Source: Faecalicatena fissicatena
GTDB taxonomy: Bacteria; Bacillota; Clostridia; Lachnospirales; Lachnospiraceae
Assembly (NCBI GenBank): GCA_001028025.1
Contig: LDAQ01000120.1
Coordinates: 1-24,938, forward strand
DNA: 24,938 nt
Reading direction: 5' to 3'
Shown here: positions 16,582-24,600 of the stretch, in pieces
Layout of the letters: the number at the start of each line of letters is the position of its first letter
Position numbering within the stretch: the stretch's first letter is position 1
The notes under the pieces: model-generated
Database searches by the model: none
The model's input: the letters and a program-made list of their open reading frames with translations, nothing else
What the model was told of the DNA's origin: nothing
Position numbers and translations under genes: made by a program

Positions 16582-17262
16582 ATGGAGAAAGTCAAAATTT
16601 TAGTTGTGGATGACGAAAGCAGGATGCGCAAGCTGGTGAAAGACTTCCTGACAAGAGAGGGATATCTGGTCCTGGAAGCCGGGGACGGCATGGAGGCCAT
16701 GGATCTTTTTTATGAAGATAAGGACATCGCACTGGTAATTCTGGATGTCATGATGCCGAAGATGGACGGCTGGCAGGTCTGCCGGGAGATCCGGGAGCAT
16801 TCTAAGGTGCCGATTATCATGCTGACGGCCCGCTCGGAAGAACGGGATGAACTTCAGGGATTTGACCTGGGCGTGGATGAATACATTTCCAAGCCATTCA
16901 GTCCTAAGATTCTTGTGGCCAGGGTAGAGGCGATCCTTCGGAGAACCCAGAGTACAGAGTCGGGTGATGTGATGGATGCCGGCGGTATCATGATTGACAG
17001 GGCGGCTCATATCGTAAAGATCGGGGAAAGAACCATCGACTTAAGCTACAAAGAATTTGAGCTGTTGTCTTATTTTGTGGAGAATCAGGGAATTGCCCTG
17101 TCCAGAGAGAAGATACTGAACAATGTATGGAATTACGATTACTTTGGAGATGCGCGTACGATTGATACTCATGTGAAGAAGCTGAGAAGCAAGCTGGGTG
17201 AGAAAGGCGATTATATCAGGACGATCTGGGGCATGGGTTACAAGTTCGAGGTAGAAGAATGA
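16582..17262 (+). CDS. OmpR-family response regulator
   Basis: A 226-residue regulator. Its receiver domain (about 1-120) has the acidic pair Asp10-Asp11, phospho-acceptor Asp55 in VILDVMMPKMDG, Thr82 and Lys104 in YISKPFS. A winged-helix DNA-binding domain (about 130-226) has the usual DTHVKKLRSKLG and IWGMGYKFE ending. AGGAG precedes the ATG. Its stop overlaps the kinase start by 4 nt (ATGA), so the pair is translationally coupled. It may control the adjacent ABC exporter, as is common for such clusters, but that link is inferred from position only. Confidence 0.95.
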   Translation: MEKVKILVVDDESRMRKLVKDFLTREGYLVLEAGDGMEAMDLFYEDKDIALVILDVMMPKMDGWQVCREIREHSKVPIIMLTARSEERDELQGFDLGVDEYISKPFSPKILVARVEAILRRTQSTESGDVMDAGGIMIDRAAHIVKIGERTIDLSYKEFELLSYFVENQGIALSREKILNNVWNYDYFGDARTIDTHVKKLRSKLGEKGDYIRTIWGMGYKFEVEE

Positions 17263-18788
17263 AACAATCCATAAGACGGCAGATGATGGTCATCTTTGTC
17301 GGACTGATTATATTTATCCTTGTGCTGCTGTTTGCGGTAAACTCGGGATTTCTGGAACAGTATTATACGGTGCACAAGCAGGCTGACCTGATCAGCATGT
17401 ATGATTCTATTGATAAGGAGATCCGCAGCGAAGATATTTATTCGGAGGATGTGTCGGAAAAGCTTGTGCGTCAGGCGGAGAAAGCGAACATTGCAGCGCT
17501 TGTAATACGCAGCGATGCGACAATTGTATTTGCTACTGTGCGGGACGGAAACGGTCCTTTGTATATAAAGCTTCTCTCTTATCTGTTCGATAAGAATCAG
17601 AATGCAAAAAAGGTACTGAAGAATACGGATACTTATCAGATTTGCAAGACGAAGGATTTTACGAATCAGACAGAGTATCTGGAGATATGGGGAGAGGTTT
17701 CGGACGGATCCCTGATCATTATGCAGAGTCCTCTGGAGAGTATCAGAGAAAGCGCCAGCCTGGCCAATAAGTTCCTGGTTTATATGGGCGTGATCGCTGT
17801 CATCCTGGGCGGGATTCTCGTATGCTTTTTCTCGCGGAAGATCACAGAGCCGATTAAAGAGCTGGCAGTTCTGTCACAGCGTATGGCAAGGCTGGACTTT
17901 GAGGCCAGATATACAAGCGGAGGCGATAATGAGATTGGTGTGCTGGGCAGGAATTTCAACGTCATGTCCACTCGTCTGGAGAAGACCATATCAGAACTGA
18001 AAAGTGCCAATAACCAGCTGCAGAAGGATATCGAACAGAAAGAAAGACTGGAAGATATGCGCAATGAGTTTCTTGGAAATGTCTCCCACGAGCTGAAGAC
18101 ACCGATTGCTCTGATACAGGGGTATGCGGAGGGGCTTAAGGAAGGGGTCAATGATGATTCGGAAAGCCGTGAGTTCTACTGTGATGTCATAATGGATGAG
18201 GCCGCTAAGATGAATCAGATGGTGAAAAATCTACTCATCCTGAACCAGCTGGAATTCGGATCACAGGAGCTGGAATTTGAGCGTTTTGATATTGTGGGGC
18301 TGATACAGGGTATCCTTTCAAGCTGTGAGATATTGATCCAGCAGGCGGAGGCGTCTGTTGATTTTATTGCAGATGAGAAAGTTTATGTATGGGCAGATGA
18401 GTTCAAAACAGAGCAGGTGGTCAGAAACTATCTGACGAATGCGATTCATCATGTGGAAAATGAAAAGCGGATAGAGATCAGGGTCTTATCCAGCGGTAAG
18501 ACTGTCCGGGTGTCTGTATTCAACAGCGGCAGGCCCATACCGGAAGAAGATCTGCACAAGCTGTGGGACAAGTTCTACAAAGTGGATAAGGCACATACCC
18601 GGGAATATGGGGGCAATGGAATTGGCCTGTCCATCGTAAAGGCCATTATGGAATCTTTCCACCAGAATTATGGTGTGAACAACTTTGAAAACGGTGTAGC
18701 ATTCTGGTTTGAGCTGGATACGGAAAATGGTGAAGAGACAGAGCCGCCGGTTCAGGAGATGTTCATCGAAGATAAAGGTTCCGTATGA
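17259..18788 (+). CDS. sensor histidine kinase
   Basis: A 509-residue membrane kinase. Membrane segment 1 (about 12-30) and segment 2 (about 170-190) enclose an extracytoplasmic sensor of about 135 residues. A HAMP domain and short coiled coil (about 190-265) follow, then the HisKA domain with His277 in NVSHELKTP. The HATPase domain has the N-box NYLTNAIHH, a G-box ending EYGGNGIGLS, and a Phe-rich F-box region (KLWDKFYKV). The C-terminal tail is acidic. It overlaps the response regulator by 4 nt. The ligand is unknown; proximity to the exporter suggests peptide or envelope stress sensing. Confidence 0.94.
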   Translation: MKQSIRRQMMVIFVGLIIFILVLLFAVNSGFLEQYYTVHKQADLISMYDSIDKEIRSEDIYSEDVSEKLVRQAEKANIAALVIRSDATIVFATVRDGNGPLYIKLLSYLFDKNQNAKKVLKNTDTYQICKTKDFTNQTEYLEIWGEVSDGSLIIMQSPLESIRESASLANKFLVYMGVIAVILGGILVCFFSRKITEPIKELAVLSQRMARLDFEARYTSGGDNEIGVLGRNFNVMSTRLEKTISELKSANNQLQKDIEQKERLEDMRNEFLGNVSHELKTPIALIQGYAEGLKEGVNDDSESREFYCDVIMDEAAKMNQMVKNLLILNQLEFGSQELEFERFDIVGLIQGILSSCEILIQQAEASVDFIADEKVYVWADEFKTEQVVRNYLTNAIHHVENEKRIEIRVLSSGKTVRVSVFNSGRPIPEEDLHKLWDKFYKVDKAHTREYGGNGIGLSIVKAIMESFHQNYGVNNFENGVAFWFELDTENGEETEPPVQEMFIEDKGSV

Positions 18789-18825
18789 AAGGCTGCTGCA
18801 GGAAAAAGCACTATAACTGAAAAAC

Positions 18826-18854
18826 TTGAAATGCGATGCAAAATGCTGTAAAAT
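18826..18854 (+). promoter_or_regulatory. promoter of the symporter-hisHF-ung operon
   Basis: TTGAAA (18826-18831) and TAAAAT (18849-18854) with an exact 17-nt spacer, 38 nt after the kinase stop. Transcription would start near 18861, giving a leader of about 175 nt. Confidence 0.7.
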
Positions 18855-18863
18855 AGCTACTAT

Positions 18864-18990
18864 TAAGGCATACATTGTGCCAACTGGCAACGGTCGGTAT
18901 TATGTATGCCTTATTCGTTACATAGGCTGCTGAACACAGCACACCCGCCGGCAGGGGATATAAGGCCGGACGCTGTAAACACGGCACACC
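18864..18990 (+). other. structured leader upstream of the amino-acid symporter
   Basis: TAAGGCATACAT (18864-18875) and ATGTATGCCTTA (18902-18913) form a perfect 12-bp stem that would begin almost at the transcript 5' end. Its 26-nt loop contains a small inner hairpin (TGCC/GGCA). Downstream, two imperfect direct copies of GCTG-n-AACAC-R-GCACACC lie at 18926-18945 and 18972-18990. No U-tract follows the first stem. I cannot match this to a known riboswitch class, and it lacks the conserved core expected for the glycine riboswitch that often precedes such symporters. Confidence 0.4.
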
Positions 18991-19037
18991 TTTTCTCATT
19001 ATGGAATGTCATTGAGAGGATGAGAGAGGAGATAATC

Positions 19038-20450
19038 ATGTTTGATGCAGTAAATACAGTAGTGAAGTCGGTCAATTCGGTCGTGTGGGGCTGGGGGATG
19101 ATCGCTCTGCTATTTGGTACACATTTATTTTTAACGATCCGCACAGGCTTTATTCAAAGAAAGACAATTTCAAAGGGTATTAAATTATCGGTTACAAAAG
19201 ATCCGGATGCAGAAGGAGAGGTCAGTCAGTTTGGGGCACTGACTACAGCGCTTGCTTCTACAATCGGTACAGGGAATATCATTGGTGTGGGAACTGCCGT
19301 GGCGCTTGGGGGCCCAGGAGCAGTTCTCTGGTGCTGGCTGACCGGCGTGTTCGGCATAGCGACAAAGTACGGAGAATCTCTGATTGCGGTCAAGTACCGT
19401 GTGAAAACAGAAGACGGAAGAATGCAGGGCGGCGCGATGTATGCCCTGGAGCGTGGACTGAATATGCGCTGGCTTGGCCTGATCTTTGCATTTCTTGCAG
19501 GGTTCGCATCCTTTGGGATCGGATGCGCAACACAGGTCAACGCTATTGCAGCAATCTGTGAGGAGAATCTGGGGATTCAGCCATGGATTGTGGGAATTGT
19601 GACTGCGTTTTTTACGGCTATCGTTATATTCGGGGGAATTAAAAGCATTGCCAGAGTATGCGAGAAGCTGGTTCCTTTTATGGCAGTATTTTATGTGATC
19701 GGCTGTGCGATTATTCTGGTTATTAATTATGACTTTATCATCCCGGCTGTAGTAACCATCTGTAAGCTTGCGTTTACGCCCGGGGCGGCTGCAGGCGGTC
19801 TGGTGGGGGGAGGAATCCGCCTTGCCATGCAATATGGAGTGGCAAGAGGTCTGTTCTCCAATGAGTCGGGTATGGGGTCAGCGCCGATTGCAGCGGCAGC
19901 TGCGCAGACGAGAAATCCCGTGCGCCAGGCACTGGTTTCTTCTACAGGGACATTCTGGGATACAGTAGTGGTCTGTCTGATGACAGGACTGGTGCTTGTA
20001 TCCACAATTATGAAGAATCCTGCAATCAATGCAAATGAGATTGCCAACGGAGGGATACTGACATCTAAAGCATTTGCTCAGATCCCATACGTAGGGCCGA
20101 TTATTCTGGTGATAGGAATTATTTCATTTGCATATTCTACCATTCTGGGATGGGCCTACTATGGAGAACGGTGTGTAGAGTACTTTGCGGGCAAAAAGGG
20201 CCTGATTCCGTATCGCCTTCTTTATGTAATAGTAGCGGCAATCGCACCGATTGTATCCCTGAATCTGGTCTGGCTGATCGCGGATACATTGAACGCCCTG
20301 ATGGCGATACCGAACCTGATCGCGGTTCTTTTACTTTCTCCTGTGATCGTAAAAGAGACAAGGAAGTATATCAACAATCTGGATGCGGTGGATAAGACCC
20401 CGGTACCCGTGGTGAATACAGGAAAAAGCCAGAAGAATGGGAAAGAGTAG
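19038..20450 (+). CDS. alanine/glycine:sodium symporter (AGCS family)
   Basis: A 470-residue polytopic sodium:amino-acid symporter importing alanine or glycine. Family signatures are clear: FLTIRTGFIQ near the N-terminus, GTGNIIGVGTAVALGGPGA and a following W..TGVFGIATKYGE stretch, and NESGMGSAPIAAAAAQ in the second half. Roughly ten or eleven hydrophobic segments are visible. The ATG at 19038 is chosen over upstream in-frame starts because AGGAG (19027-19031) lies 6 nt before it and the extra N-terminal residues (from 18906) cover the leader and are not family-like. It is followed after 12 nt by hisH, so it probably heads an operon with hisH, hisF and ung. Confidence 0.93.
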   Translation: MFDAVNTVVKSVNSVVWGWGMIALLFGTHLFLTIRTGFIQRKTISKGIKLSVTKDPDAEGEVSQFGALTTALASTIGTGNIIGVGTAVALGGPGAVLWCWLTGVFGIATKYGESLIAVKYRVKTEDGRMQGGAMYALERGLNMRWLGLIFAFLAGFASFGIGCATQVNAIAAICEENLGIQPWIVGIVTAFFTAIVIFGGIKSIARVCEKLVPFMAVFYVIGCAIILVINYDFIIPAVVTICKLAFTPGAAAGGLVGGGIRLAMQYGVARGLFSNESGMGSAPIAAAAAQTRNPVRQALVSSTGTFWDTVVVCLMTGLVLVSTIMKNPAINANEIANGGILTSKAFAQIPYVGPIILVIGIISFAYSTILGWAYYGERCVEYFAGKKGLIPYRLLYVIVAAIAPIVSLNLVWLIADTLNALMAIPNLIAVLLLSPVIVKETRKYINNLDAVDKTPVPVVNTGKSQKNGKE

Positions 20451-20462
20451 AGGAGTTTACAT

Positions 20463-21083
20463 ATGATAGCAATGATTGATTATGATGCGGGAAACATTAA
20501 AAGCGTAGAGAAGGCACTCCTGTCACTGGGACAGGAAGCAGAAGTTACCGGTGATCCAGAGCGGATACTGAAAGCGGATAAGGTCATTCTTCCCGGAGTA
20601 GGGGCATTCGGCGATGCCATGGAGAATCTGAGGAGATCCGGTCTGGATGAAGTCATCCGTCAGGTCGCGGCAAAAGGTACGCCCTTTCTGGGAATTTGTC
20701 TTGGACTGCAGCTCCTGTTCGAGCGAAGCGACGAAGCGTCCGGAGTCGCAGGGCTTGGGGTACTGGAAGGTGAGATTTTAAGGATACCCGACCAGGAGGG
20801 GCTGAAGATACCCCATATGGGATGGAACTCTCTGCACCTTGAGAATGACGGAAGACTGTTTCGCGGAATAGAAGAACAATCATATGTCTATTTTGTACAT
20901 TCTTACTATTTGAAAGCGAAAGACGAATCCATAGTAAAGGCATCCACAGAATACAGCGCCCATATTCATGCATCGGTTGAAAAGGAGAATGTATTTGCCT
21001 GCCAGTTTCATCCGGAAAAGAGCAGTGATGTGGGGCTGAAGATACTGAAAAACTTTGTGGAACTGAACCGGGAGGAAATGTAA
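20463..21083 (+). CDS. hisH: imidazole glycerol phosphate synthase, glutaminase subunit
   Basis: A 206-residue class I glutamine amidotransferase that supplies ammonia to HisF in histidine (and AICAR) formation. The catalytic triad is visible as Cys79 in LGICLGLQLLFE, His183 and Glu185 in FHPEKSSD. The oxyanion-region sequence LPGVGAFGDAM is near the N-terminus. GAGGAG precedes the ATG. Its TAA shares one base with the hisF ATG, so the two subunits are translationally coupled. The rest of the his operon is not in the window. Confidence 0.95.
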   Translation: MIAMIDYDAGNIKSVEKALLSLGQEAEVTGDPERILKADKVILPGVGAFGDAMENLRRSGLDEVIRQVAAKGTPFLGICLGLQLLFERSDEASGVAGLGVLEGEILRIPDQEGLKIPHMGWNSLHLENDGRLFRGIEEQSYVYFVHSYYLKAKDESIVKASTEYSAHIHASVEKENVFACQFHPEKSSDVGLKILKNFVELNREEM

Positions 21084-21853
21084 TGTTTACAAAAAGGATT
21101 ATTCCCTGTCTGGATGTCAACGCTGGCAGAGTTGTGAAGGGTGTTAATTTTGTAGATCTGCGCGATGCAGGTGATCCGGTGGAGATCGCCAAAGCATATG
21201 ATAAAGCGGGGGCAGATGAACTGGTATTTCTGGATATTACAGCCTCTTCTGACGCCAGAGAAACCGTAGTGGATATGGTGCGCAAGGTGGCGGAGTGTGT
21301 ATTTATCCCGTTTACCGTAGGCGGGGGAATCCGCACAGTGGACGACTTTCGGGCGCTGCTCAGAGAAGGGGCCGATAAGATATCCATCAATTCTTCCGCG
21401 ATTAATACCCCGGAGCTGGTGCACGATGCTGCCGTAAAGTTTGGCAGCCAGTGTGTGGTTGTGGCGATTGACGCGAAAAAGCGTGCGGACGGCAGCGGCT
21501 GGAATATCTATAAAAACGGCGGCCGGATTGATACAGGAATTGATGCTCTTGAGTGGGCAGAAAAGGTAGAAGGCCTGGGTGCCGGGGAAATTCTTCTGAC
21601 CAGCATGGACTGCGACGGTACAAAAGCCGGATATGATCTGGAATTGACACGTGCAGTGGCAGAACGCGTATCCATACCGGTTATCGCTTCCGGAGGGGCA
21701 GGCACGCTGGAACATTTCAGAGAAGCCCTGACGGACGGGAAAGCCGATGCGGCGCTGGCCGCTTCCCTTTTCCACTATAAAGAGCTGGAGATAAAAGAAG
21801 TAAAAGAATACCTGCAAAAAGAGGGCGTTTCCGTACGGCTTTATCAGAGATAA
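21083..21853 (+). CDS. hisF: imidazole glycerol phosphate synthase, cyclase subunit
   Basis: A 256-residue TIM-barrel cyclase that converts PRFAR and ammonia to imidazole glycerol phosphate and AICAR. The catalytic acids Asp11 (PCLDVNAGRVVKG) and Asp130 (VVAIDAKK) are present. Phosphate-binding loops are VGGGIRT in the first half and IASGGAGTLEHF in the second. Full normal length, with no sign of the divergent sugar-modification paralogues. It overlaps hisH by one base and is followed after 26 nt by ung. Confidence 0.96.
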   Translation: MFTKRIIPCLDVNAGRVVKGVNFVDLRDAGDPVEIAKAYDKAGADELVFLDITASSDARETVVDMVRKVAECVFIPFTVGGGIRTVDDFRALLREGADKISINSSAINTPELVHDAAVKFGSQCVVVAIDAKKRADGSGWNIYKNGGRIDTGIDALEWAEKVEGLGAGEILLTSMDCDGTKAGYDLELTRAVAERVSIPVIASGGAGTLEHFREALTDGKADAALAASLFHYKELEIKEVKEYLQKEGVSVRLYQR

Positions 21854-21879
21854 AATTGTAAATATAGGAGTGAACAGAT

Positions 21880-22548
21880 ATGTCTGGATTGAATGGCGAT
21901 TGGTATGAAGCTTTAGAGGGTGAATTCAAGAAACCTTACTACAAAGAATTATTTAAGACAGTGAATCAGGAATACAGAACAAGGAAGATTTTTCCACCGG
22001 CAAATGATATTTTTAATGCGTTTCATCTGACACCGCTGAAGGATGTCAAGGTGGTGATTCTGGGACAGGATCCCTATCATAATGACGGCCAGGCCCATGG
22101 TCTGTGTTTTTCCGTGAAAAAGGGTGTGGAAGTTCCGCCGTCTCTGGTGAACATTTATCAGGAGCTGCATGACGATCTGGGGTGTACGATCCCCAGCCAT
22201 GGCTGTCTGACAAAATGGGCACAGCAGGGAGTTCTGATGCTGAATACCGTACTCACAGTCCGCGCGCATCAGGCCAATTCCCACAGGGGCATCGGCTGGG
22301 AAGAGTTTACAGATGCAGCAATCATGGCCCTGGGCAGCCAGGACAGACCAATCGTATTTATTCTGTGGGGGAGTCCGGCACAGCGCAAAAAGGCCATGCT
22401 GAATAATCCACAGCATCTGATACTGCAGGCACCGCATCCGAGTCCTCTCTCTGCATACAGAGGGTTCTTCGGGAGCAGGCCGTTCAGCCAGACCAATGAA
22501 TATTTGAGTAGCCATGGGGTAGAACCCGTCGATTGGCAGATTGAGTAG
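21880..22548 (+). CDS. ung: uracil-DNA glycosylase (family 1)
   Basis: A 222-residue DNA repair enzyme that removes uracil from DNA in base-excision repair. Motif A is GQDPYHNDGQAHGL with catalytic Asp64, and motif B is HPSPLSAYRGFFGSRPFS with His186. Both match the enterobacterial numbering within one residue. Length is typical. A TAGGAG site lies just before the ATG. It is last in the symporter-hisHF-ung run, ending 6 nt before the 302-bp palindrome. Confidence 0.96.
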   Translation: MSGLNGDWYEALEGEFKKPYYKELFKTVNQEYRTRKIFPPANDIFNAFHLTPLKDVKVVILGQDPYHNDGQAHGLCFSVKKGVEVPPSLVNIYQELHDDLGCTIPSHGCLTKWAQQGVLMLNTVLTVRAHQANSHRGIGWEEFTDAAIMALGSQDRPIVFILWGSPAQRKKAMLNNPQHLILQAPHPSPLSAYRGFFGSRPFSQTNEYLSSHGVEPVDWQIE

Positions 22549-23247
22549 GGGGACGCCAGATCGAGGCGGAGCTTCTGCGGCAGTCCGGGAAATTTCCGTA
22601 AACCTTTCCGGCGGCTGGCCGTTTGTTAAGTCTCACTAGATAAAAACCACATCGATTGGAAGGTACCGCCGGCATTCACCGTGCAATTCTGATGAATTGC
22701 GCGGCTCAGGCCGGCTTAAACTCTGCTTTGGTGAGCAGAGTTTAGCCTTCCAATCCGATGTGGTTTTTATCAAGTGAGACTAAAACGCTCTCTATGCCGC
22801 CGGAAAGGGCCGCGGAAGTTTCCCGGATTGCCGCAGAAGCTCCGCCTCGATCTGGCTGGTGCCATCCAGGGTTGGACGGGAGCGGCGGATGGGAATGGCT
22901 GGGTGAAAGAGAAATCTTTGGGGAGTTGTGCGGATGGTCGGTCTGAGTAACCAATTGGGGAACGTGCTTTTTAGGGATAACAAGCGGAGAGATTTGATTA
23001 TTCGATTGGACAGATCATAAAGAGATACAGGCTGAAGTTTATTGTTGTAATACTGGTTCTGTGGTATCTTATATGTATGAAGAAAAATTTAAGATATGCA
23101 AGGCACTGCACCTTCAATATTAACTAGCTTTTGGTGAGGGTGCTGAAGAAATGTAGGAAAGCAATAACGAAAAGGAGAAAACTGGCTATGAGGAATTAGA
23201 TGATGGAATAAAGGCAGACGAAATTTTATTAAGCGGAGGGAAAGCAG
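22549..23247. other. long non-coding stretch between ung and tnpB
   Basis: About 700 nt with no credible gene. It contains the 302-bp palindrome (22555-22856), some 200 nt in which I see nothing further (22857-23060), and a probable TnpB-element left end. That left end has a hairpin TATCTTA/TAAGATA (23065-23071 with 23090-23096), an imperfect hairpin GCAC..CACC with GGTG..GTGC just after it, and GCAATAACGAA (23161-23171), which recurs beyond the right end. Confidence 0.55.
22555..22856. repeat. 302-bp near-perfect palindromic element with two inner hairpins
   Basis: The left arm (22555-22663) and right arm (22746-22856) are inverted copies. The outer 44 nt (GCCAGATCGAGG..., TTCCG end) have two mismatches, then CCTTTCCGGCGGC is exact, then an asymmetric patch. 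The inner part (AGTCTCAC...GATAAAAACC...GATTGGAAGG) has one mismatch and one bulge. The 82-nt centre holds two more hairpins: GCCGGC (22668-22673 with 22710-22715) around GCAATTC/GAATTGC, and AAACTCTGCT/AGCAGAGTTT (22718-22743). As RNA it would be a long stem capped by a three-way junction. It has no coding capacity and no clear target-site duplication. It may be a MITE or a mobile structured repeat. Confidence 0.85.
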
Positions 23248-24471
23248 ATGTTGCTTTCGAGGAAGGCAGTTTTTCTACCGACACAAGAACAGGAGAAAAT
23301 TCTGGAGCATATGGGTTACGCGGCATATAAGCTCTGGAATGTTGCCAATTATGAGAAACGAAATTATAAAGAACTGGGGATGGAGCGATTTCCTGACTGG
23401 TACGACCAGAAGAAGAGATTGAAGGAGAATTTCTTTTACAGAAATCTGCCCTCCCAGACTGCGCAGGATGTATTGCAGCAGCTTCAGGAAGGCTGGAAGA
23501 GTTATTTTACGCTGTTGCGTACGAATGGGGTCAAGAACCCCGGACCACCAAGATTCAAGAAAGAGAAGATGGACATCACCTTCCTGAAGGATGCAATCCG
23601 GCAGGAGCCGGGCCGGATACGGCTCAGCATTCCAAAGCAGTTGAAGAGTTATCTGAAGAGTCTGGGCGTGGATGCCAATTATCTTTATCTGAAAACCAAG
23701 CGGTTTTCAGACATCCACATTAAAGAGTTACAGATAAAGTTTACAGGGAAGAAATATACGGCAGTGGCAGTATATGAAATGGAGAATATACCGCTGGAGG
23801 TGGATAATGGACATTATCTATCAATAGACATAGGGATCAGGAACAATTTCACCTGCTATGACAGTGCAGGGAAAACTTTTATTATTAAGGGATTCCTGAA
23901 CGCTACCCATTATTATGACAAGAAGATCGCCCATTATCAGGGAATCAGTGACGCTCAACAGGTGGCAAAGGGGATAGAATACCCAAAGAAATCTAAAAAG
24001 GTGCTTTCTCTCTATAATAAAAAGAAAAATAAAGTGGATGATTATATCCATAAAGCAACCAGATATGTAGCAGATTATTGCCAGAAAATGGACATTCACA
24101 CCGTGGTCATTGGGGACATGAAAGGGATCAGGGAAGGCAGCAGCCTAGGCAGAATGAACCAGCAGCTACATGCATTACCTTATGCCGAAATCATACAGAA
24201 ACTCGAATATAAGCTGGCATACAATGGAGTCCGCCTCATTCGTCAGAAGGAAAGCTATAGCAGCCAATGCAGCCCAGCGAGCGAAAAGGTGGGTGCAAAG
24301 TATGCGCAGAAGGCGAAACGCAGACAACGAGGTTTGTATGTAGATGGTGTGGTTATTTATAATGCGGACTGTGTGGGAGCCTATAATATACTGCGTCTCT
24401 ATCTGCAGAAAAAGGGAATGTCATTCCCAGAAATCAGGGGGCTGAGTGCGCCATTAAAAGTATCTGTGTAA
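23248..24471 (+). CDS. tnpB: TnpB-family RNA-guided nuclease (IS200/IS605 OrfB type), rearranged RuvC-II
   Basis: A 407-residue, apparently intact TnpB. The N-terminal recognition/wedge part has the usual LPSQTAQDVLQQL and GPPRFK segments. RuvC-I is LSIDIGIRNN with Asp194. The RuvC-II strand reads TVVIGDMKG: Gly289 stands where most TnpB have the catalytic Glu. A Glu in RQKESYSSQCS (Glu335, 46 residues on) matches the E-SYTS motif of TnpB lineages with a relocated glutamate. RuvC-III is NADCVGAYNILR with Asp374. The CxxC zinc ribbon is absent, as in that lineage. GGAGGG precedes the ATG. No tnpA is present, so this is a TnpB-only element needing a transposase in trans. Family knowledge gives a role as RNA-guided DNA nuclease; activity here is inferred. 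Confidence 0.88.
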   Translation: MLLSRKAVFLPTQEQEKILEHMGYAAYKLWNVANYEKRNYKELGMERFPDWYDQKKRLKENFFYRNLPSQTAQDVLQQLQEGWKSYFTLLRTNGVKNPGPPRFKKEKMDITFLKDAIRQEPGRIRLSIPKQLKSYLKSLGVDANYLYLKTKRFSDIHIKELQIKFTGKKYTAVAVYEMENIPLEVDNGHYLSIDIGIRNNFTCYDSAGKTFIIKGFLNATHYYDKKIAHYQGISDAQQVAKGIEYPKKSKKVLSLYNKKKNKVDDYIHKATRYVADYCQKMDIHTVVIGDMKGIREGSSLGRMNQQLHALPYAEIIQKLEYKLAYNGVRLIRQKESYSSQCSPASEKVGAKYAQKAKRRQRGLYVDGVVIYNADCVGAYNILRLYLQKKGMSFPEIRGLSAPLKVSV

Positions 24472-24600
24472 ACCCATAAGGGCTAGCAGTATTGGGTGTA
24501 TGGACCGCCCGTTATGGTAGCGCCGCCAGGTGTGGCATATAGATGCCCGGTTATTAAATTGCCGAGTAGTCCACGATAAGCATAATTCATATTCTCATAC
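24472..24600 (+). ncRNA. candidate omega-RNA scaffold / right end of the TnpB element
   Basis: Directly after the tnpB stop, compact pairings occur: ACCCA/TGGGT (24472-24476 with 24493-24497), TGGAC/GTCCA closing a branched domain (24501-24505 with 24569-24573), and GGCAT-ATAG-ATGCC (24534-24547) within it. TnpB guide RNAs derive from this position (the 3' end of tnpB plus the right end), with the guide read from the flanking DNA. The structure is seen by eye; the RNA role is inferred from family knowledge. Confidence 0.5.

Noticed and set aside
22742..22983. open frames on both strands across the 302-bp palindrome
   Set aside because: They arise from the GC-rich inverted arms, overlap each other on opposite strands, and have no ribosome binding sites or recognisable protein features.
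23188..23199. four-codon minigene (ATG AGG AAT TAG) behind AAGGAG, upstream of tnpB
   Set aside because: Too short to support as a gene; it could act as a leader, but nothing beyond the RBS spacing suggests this.
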